A stretch of 32,408 bases of DNA from the NCBI GenBank assembly GCA_009782315.1, contig WRJH01000007.1:1-32408 (forward strand), read 5' to 3'. The position numbers and the translations under genes were made by a program. Positions 28,232-32,408 of the stretch are shown piece after piece. Every line of letters begins with the position of its first letter. Positions within the stretch are counted from its first letter, which is position 1. The stretch comes from Alphaproteobacteria bacterium. Its GTDB lineage: Bacteria; Pseudomonadota; Alphaproteobacteria; Rs-D84. Under the pieces are notes generated by a model. It saw nothing but the letters and a program-made list of their open reading frames with translations, was not told where the DNA came from and searched no databases.

Positions 28232-29170
28232 ATGAACTATAAACCTGATGATTTTATCGGAAAGCGGACAGCCGTCGCGGTCAGCGGCGGCGCCGATTCG
28301 ATGGCGCTTCTTCACATGTGCCGGGACTGTGACGCGACCGTTCTGCATGTCGACCATGGACTTCGCAAAACATCGGCCAAAGATTCCGAACTTGTGGCAA
28401 GGGCGGCGGCCGAATTGGGCCTGCCGTTCGTATTGCTGAAATGGACCGGCGAAAAGCCGAAAACAGGGGTCGAGGCCGCCGCGCGCACAGCGCGATACGA
28501 ATTATTGCTGAACTGGTGCCGCGAAAACAAAGTCGAAATTTTATTGGTCGCGCATAACGCGGACGACCAGATTGAAACTTTCCTGATGAACCTGGGCCGC
28601 GGATCGGGCGTATACGGCCTGGCCGCGATGCCCGCCGCCCAGGACTGGGACGGAATTCTGGTCGTGCGGCCGGTGCTGGACACGCCGCATGCGGCATTGG
28701 AAAAATACTGCGCCGACAATAAAATCAAATATATCCACGACGAAATGAACGACGACGAAAATTTCACCCGCGTGAAAATTCGAAAAAACCGGCATCTGTT
28801 GCATGACAAGCTGGGCATTTCCGACGAACGAATTCTGACCGCCGTTAAAAATCTGGACCGGGTGCGGTTCATGCTGGAAAACGATGTCGACGATTTAATC
28901 AAAAGCGTGACGGTCGGCGGGCGGGCGGTTTTTTCCGAAAAATTCCTTTCCGACATGCCGGGCGAGACGCGCCTGAAATTCTTGTCGCGGCTGTTTCAAA
29001 TTATCGGAAAATCGGCCTATGGCCCGCGGCTTGAAAAAATCGAACGCGCGGACTATATGTTGCAAAGCGATTGCAAATTCACAATTAACAATTGTATAGT
29101 GCGAAGGTTCAAGAATAAAATCATGGCCGCGCCCGAAGGCGCAAGCGTATCATTCAGGAAGAAAAAATAA
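28232..29170 (+). CDS. tilS: tRNA(Ile)-lysidine synthase TilS
   Basis: TilS attaches lysine to C34 of the AUA-reading tRNA-Ile, changing both codon and amino-acid identity. The 312-aa protein has the PP-loop SGGADSMALLHM near residue 20, VDHGLRKTS (~46), AHNADDQIETFLMNLGRGSG (~107) and HDEMNDDENFTRVKIRKN (~165), all signatures of the N-terminal adenylation domain. It is shorter than E. coli TilS (~430 aa), keeping the catalytic part and a reduced C-terminal region. Its TAA overlaps the ftsH ATG by one base. The tilS-ftsH order is typical of Alphaproteobacteria. Confidence 0.96.
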   Translation: MNYKPDDFIGKRTAVAVSGGADSMALLHMCRDCDATVLHVDHGLRKTSAKDSELVARAAAELGLPFVLLKWTGEKPKTGVEAAARTARYELLLNWCRENKVEILLVAHNADDQIETFLMNLGRGSGVYGLAAMPAAQDWDGILVVRPVLDTPHAALEKYCADNKIKYIHDEMNDDENFTRVKIRKNRHLLHDKLGISDERILTAVKNLDRVRFMLENDVDDLIKSVTVGGRAVFSEKFLSDMPGETRLKFLSRLFQIIGKSAYGPRLEKIERADYMLQSDCKFTINNCIVRRFKNKIMAAPEGASVSFRKKK

Positions 29171-31026
29171 TGCAAAAACAAAATCCAAAAAAAGACAAAT
29201 CGTATCTGTTTCTGGGAATATTCGCCGTTCTGTTCGCCGTATTTATCGCGCGCGTGATTTTCATGGATACGGGAATGCCCATGCTGCGCCCGCGCGGCGA
29301 TGCGACGGCACAGCAAACCGCGGCAAAAGCAATAGAGATGAATTTTTCGGAACTTCTTACCGCATCCAATGCCAAACAAATCTCAAAGATTTCGCTGCGC
29401 GACAATATCGCGACCGGCGAATTAAACGACGGCGCGAAATTCCGGGCCGTCGTCGCGTACGACCCAGCGCTGCTTTCCAAACTGGCGGATGCGGGCGCGT
29501 CCGTCACGCTGGACAATTCCAAGGGATGGATGGACGCGATTGCGACATGGTTTCCGATTCTGTTCACCGTTCTGATTATAATATGGATTTTCCGCAGCGT
29601 CCGCGGCGGCGGCATGGGCGGAATGGGAAGATTAACCCAACAGATGAATCCGACAAAAATTATCGCAGGGTTGAAAAAGAAAACGACTTTCGCGGATGTC
29701 GCGGGAATAAAAACCGCGAAACAGGAAGTATCCGAAGTCGTCGACTTTCTGAAACATCCCGATAAATTCAAAAAAATCGGCGCGCGGATTCCGCGCGGGA
29801 TATTGCTTTCGGGCGAACCGGGCACCGGCAAAACATTGCTGGCGCGGGCGATCGCCGGCGAAGCGAACGTGCCGTTTTTCGCAACGTCGGGCAGCGATTT
29901 TTCCGGAATCATAGTCGGGCTGGGCGTCGCCAAAATCAAAGAAATTTTCGAAATGGCAAAACGCAATTCGCCGTGCATTCTGTTTATCGATGAAATCGAC
30001 GCCATCGGAATGTCGCGCGGCCGGTCGACTTTCAACGACAACGACCGCGAGCAAACCCTGAACCAACTTCTTATCGAAATGGACGGATTCGCGGGCGATT
30101 CGGGCGTCATCGTAATCGGCGCCACCAATCGGCCGGACATGCTGGACGGCGCTTTGCTTCGCCCCGGCCGCTTTGACCGCCAGGTTTATATCGAATTGCC
30201 GGATATGGCGGGTCGGCGCGAAATCCTGGACCTGTATGTAAAGAAATTCAAAATGGGCTCAGGAGTGGACTTGCAACAGGTCGCGCGCGGCACGACCGGT
30301 TTTTCCGGCGCGGATTTGGAAAACCTTTTGAATGAATCGGCGCTTTTGGCGGCGCGCGAAAACCGCAAGGCGATAGAATCGAAAGACATTGACGAGGCGC
30401 GCGACAAAATCCTGATGGGTCCGAAAAAAGACAGAAAAATTTCGGCAAAAGATTTGAAACTGACCGCGTATCACGAAGCCGGCCACGCGTTCGTCAGCGT
30501 GCATTACAGAAACGTCACCGACCCGATTCACAAAGCGACGATTATCCCGCGCGGCCGGGCGCTGGGCATGGTGCAGCGCCTGCCCGTCGATGACAAGGTT
30601 TCCGTCAGCTTGTCCGAAATCCGCGCGGACCTGTCCATATCCATGGCCGGCCGCGTCGCCGAAGAAATGTTTTTCGGCCGCGACAATATAACGACGGGCG
30701 CCGAAGCCGACATCGCGAACGCGACATATATGGCGCGGCGGTCGATTACTATGGCGGGCCTGTCATCAAAAATCGGACCGGTCGCGGTGAACCAAGTGGA
30801 TACTTTCGGACATCGGCACGCGCTGGAAAACGCGTCCGAAAAAACAGCCGAATCGGTCGACCTTGAGGTGCGCGCATGGCTGGACGCGGCGTACAAAGAC
30901 GCGAATGCGATAGTATCGCGCGGACGCAAGACCGTTCAAAAGTTGGCCGAAGAATTGCTAAAGCGGGAAACCCTGTCGCGCGAAGAAATCGAAGAAATCA
31001 TATTGGGTAAAAAGGCAAAAAAATAA
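29170..31026 (+). CDS. ftsH: ATP-dependent zinc metalloprotease FtsH
   Basis: FtsH is a hexameric membrane protease that degrades misfolded membrane proteins and regulators such as RpoH and LpxC. The 618-aa protein has two membrane helices (~11-31 and ~124-143) around a periplasmic domain, then AAA+ motifs: FADVAGIKTAKQE, Walker A LLSGEPGTGKTLLARA (GEPGTGKT rather than GPPGTGKT), Walker B CILFIDEIDAIG, and the second region of homology GATNRPDMLDGALLRPGRFD. The zinc site HEAGHAF is at ~436. It overlaps tilS by one base (TAATG) and the next gene likewise, so all three form an operon. Confidence 0.98.
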   Translation: MQKQNPKKDKSYLFLGIFAVLFAVFIARVIFMDTGMPMLRPRGDATAQQTAAKAIEMNFSELLTASNAKQISKISLRDNIATGELNDGAKFRAVVAYDPALLSKLADAGASVTLDNSKGWMDAIATWFPILFTVLIIIWIFRSVRGGGMGGMGRLTQQMNPTKIIAGLKKKTTFADVAGIKTAKQEVSEVVDFLKHPDKFKKIGARIPRGILLSGEPGTGKTLLARAIAGEANVPFFATSGSDFSGIIVGLGVAKIKEIFEMAKRNSPCILFIDEIDAIGMSRGRSTFNDNDREQTLNQLLIEMDGFAGDSGVIVIGATNRPDMLDGALLRPGRFDRQVYIELPDMAGRREILDLYVKKFKMGSGVDLQQVARGTTGFSGADLENLLNESALLAARENRKAIESKDIDEARDKILMGPKKDRKISAKDLKLTAYHEAGHAFVSVHYRNVTDPIHKATIIPRGRALGMVQRLPVDDKVSVSLSEIRADLSISMAGRVAEEMFFGRDNITTGAEADIANATYMARRSITMAGLSSKIGPVAVNQVDTFGHRHALENASEKTAESVDLEVRAWLDAAYKDANAIVSRGRKTVQKLAEELLKRETLSREEIEEIILGKKAKK

Positions 31027-31649
31027 TGCCGTTCAATATCGAAATCATTCGCATGTCGCCGTCCAACACTAATTCCATATTAATAGACAATGGAACCGAC
31101 GCCGCGATTTTCGACCCGTGGGGGTCGGCGTCCGATTGGGAAAAATTATTGGCGGAACGCGGATTGGATTTGCGCGCAATTTATGTGACGCACGGGCATT
31201 ACGACCACATGTCGGCAATTCCGAAAATGAACGCGAAATGGTTTATGAATCATGCCGATTTGCCCATAATCAAATGGTCCAATCCGTTTTTATTCATGTA
31301 CGGATACGGCGCGATAGACGCAAAGAAAAATCCGCCCATCGACCTGGCGCCCGGAAAAATAGAAATCCTGCCAGGCCTTTCCACCGAAATCATACACACG
31401 CCGGGCCACAGCGCCGGCAGCGTTTGCTTTTATTTTCCGGAACAAAAAACGGTTCTGACCGGCGATACTTTGTTTTACGACACCATTGGGCGGACGGACC
31501 TTCCCGGCGGCAGCGGACAGGCTATGAAAGAATCTTTGGACATCTTGCGCGCGCGGAATTTTCCGGACGATACAACCGTGATTCCCGGCCACGGAAAGAT
31601 GGGAAAAATGTCAGCGGTAAAAAACGACAATATTTTTGCACAATGGTAA
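31026..31649 (+). CDS. Metallo-beta-lactamase-fold hydrolase (glyoxalase II-like)
   Basis: The 207-aa cytosolic protein has the MBL metal motifs: THGHYDHMSAI (HxHxDH, ~57), HTPGHSAGSVCFYF (~125), LTGDTLFYDTIGRTDL (Asp ~146) and VIPGHGKMGKM (~192). This is the arrangement of the small YcbL/glyoxalase II group that hydrolyses thioesters such as S-lactoylglutathione; the true substrate is not known. The ATG overlaps the ftsH stop by one base (TAATG). It ends just before a new promoter. Confidence 0.93.
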   Translation: MPFNIEIIRMSPSNTNSILIDNGTDAAIFDPWGSASDWEKLLAERGLDLRAIYVTHGHYDHMSAIPKMNAKWFMNHADLPIIKWSNPFLFMYGYGAIDAKKNPPIDLAPGKIEILPGLSTEIIHTPGHSAGSVCFYFPEQKTVLTGDTLFYDTIGRTDLPGGSGQAMKESLDILRARNFPDDTTVIPGHGKMGKMSAVKNDNIFAQW

Positions 31650-31664
31650 AAGCTGTGTTATAAT
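31636..31664 (+). promoter_or_regulatory. Promoter of the twin Cys-motif periplasmic protein
   Basis: TTGCAC (31636-31641), 17 nt, TATAAT (31659-31664), overlapping the 3' end of the MBL gene. A ~50-nt leader with a small GGCC hairpin follows. Confidence 0.7.
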
Positions 31665-31719
31665 CTTTCCATGCCGGCCGGAGAGGCCGAAATTAACCAA
31701 TATATATGGAGTGTCTATA

Positions 31720-32172
31720 ATGAAAAAACTTTTAACATTCACAGCCGTGTTCGGAATGATGTTCATGGCCGCGGCAAACGCGAACGAAGGCAAAAAATGG
31801 GCCGAAATGACGCCGGAACAAAAGGCCGAAATGAAACAGAAAAAGATGGAAAAATGCATGGAAAAAGGCAAATCATCGGAAGAATGCAAAAAAGTCATGA
31901 TGAATAAAAAGGAGAAAGGCTGCCCGGACGCCGCGAAAAACGATAAAGACGAATGCCCGAAGAAAGCCAGAATGACCGAAGAAGAACGCGCGGCATGGCG
32001 TGAAAAGAAAGCCAGCATGACGGACCAGGAACGCGCGGCATGGCAGGAAAAACGCGCGGCCAAAAGCGGCGAAGCGCGCAAAGAAAACCGTGCCGCCAAA
32101 AACAATTTGAAATCCGGCAAGAAACCGACAAAGAAAGATACGGCCGAAAAACCCTGGTATAAATTCTGGTAA
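31720..32172 (+). CDS. Small charged periplasmic protein with CX9C and CX10C motifs
   Basis: The start ATG 31720 follows GGAG by about eight bases and gives 150 aa; the track start 31636 lies in the promoter. The signal peptide is MKKLLTFTAVFGMMFMAAANA. The mature part is highly charged and helical: WAEMTPEQKAEMKQKKMEKC, then CMEKGKSSEEC (C-x9-C) and CPDAAKNDKDEC (C-x10-C), followed by two similar repeats, MTEEERAAWREKKA and MTDQERAAWQEKRA, and a Lys-rich tail ending PWYKFW. The Cys spacing recalls helical-hairpin (CHCH-like) proteins. No family is recognised; a metal-binding or chaperone-like role is only a guess. Confidence 0.8.
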   Translation: MKKLLTFTAVFGMMFMAAANANEGKKWAEMTPEQKAEMKQKKMEKCMEKGKSSEECKKVMMNKKEKGCPDAAKNDKDECPKKARMTEEERAAWREKKASMTDQERAAWQEKRAAKSGEARKENRAAKNNLKSGKKPTKKDTAEKPWYKFW

Positions 32173-32184
32173 AAAATTTATGTA

Positions 32185-32212
32185 AAAAAATCCCGCATCC
32201 GCGGGATTTTTT
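32185..32212 (+). terminator. Terminator after the periplasmic protein gene
   Basis: AAAAAATCCCGC-ATCC-GCGGGATTTTTT, 12-bp stem, T tract. Confidence 0.92.
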
Positions 32213-32408
32213 ACTAAACATTCGTTTCGGGGCGAGATGGTCTATTGAGAGGCATTGAACGCATATTTCAGTCAAAAAATGCATATTCCAACATTGTATT
32301 ATTTGTAGCTTGAAAGCCTTTGATAGGCAATAAAAGCACGGGAAAATTACCATATAGACGCCATACGGAATCGCCATATTAGCGCCATATAGATTAAAAA
32401 CTGGTAAA
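32213..32408. other. Gene-free right edge with repeated GCCATA motifs
   Basis: No gene is seen. CGCCATA occurs three times within ~35 bases (32357-32391), bracketed by CCATATAGA on both sides. It may be an operator region for a gene beyond the window. Confidence 0.4.

Noticed and set aside
31895-32377. 160-aa minus ORF at the right edge
   Set aside because: Mostly antisense to the periplasmic protein gene and crossing its terminator, with no recognisable domain.

Overview
The window looks like a piece of the chromosome of a host-associated or otherwise reduced, uncultivated alphaproteobacterium. The evidence is the tilS-ftsH order, the rpsF-rpsR-rplI and groES-groEL operons, an RpoH-like promoter of the alphaproteobacterial kind upstream of groES, a lone VirB11 ATPase, and moderate GC with heavy use of TTG/AAA/GAA codons. 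No rRNA is present, so the lineage (possibly an RF32-like gut group) is inference.

The left end (1-1222, minus strand) is the most unusual part. A RecO reading frame is interrupted in frame by a complete DUF559 (Vsr/PD-(D/E)XK-like) endonuclease domain. That domain is bracketed by two identical 111-bp palindrome-rich direct repeats, which are themselves translated as linkers. Repeats, core and total insertion are all multiples of three, and no stop interrupts the 407 visible codons. This looks like a protein-invading nested mobile element: a palindromic coding repeat that carries, or has been invaded by, an endonuclease.

From 1.2 to 10 kb there is an unknown small protein, the rplI-rpsR-rpsF operon, an unknown 251-aa protein, a MotA/ExbB-like plus OmpA/MotB-like pair, a 585-aa protein built of eleven mTERF-like ~38-aa helical repeats, and groESL. 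From 9.9 to 12 kb are a small secreted protein, two tandem PagL-like outer-membrane proteins and tRNA-Gln(CUG). From 12 to 21.5 kb are a DUF3419-like protein, a ThiL-like kinase with a HAD phosphatase, an MFS transporter, a two-domain methyltransferase, a family 4 uracil-DNA glycosylase, a PyrK-PyrD fusion dihydroorotate dehydrogenase, a ParB-like/CYTH fusion protein and a divergent NT5C-like nucleotidase. From 21.5 to 32.4 kb are membrane and secreted unknowns, an FKBP-type lipoprotein, a VirB11 ATPase overlapping a Cys-rich secreted protein that has a G9 tract between its putative -35 and -10 boxes, XerC (with a small in-frame palindromic insertion), a LOG-family protein, tilS-ftsH-MBL hydrolase, and a small periplasmic protein with CX9C/CX10C motifs.

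Short repeats run through the window: nested palindromes with GTAGGGG...CCCCTAC ends, a 132-bp CGTCA-ended composite palindrome, and several loci with tandem 7-bp units of differing sequence. Many of these sit against or inside coding sequence. At least six genes have a good promoter whose -10 box lies 6-10 nt before the start codon, so leaderless transcription seems common.
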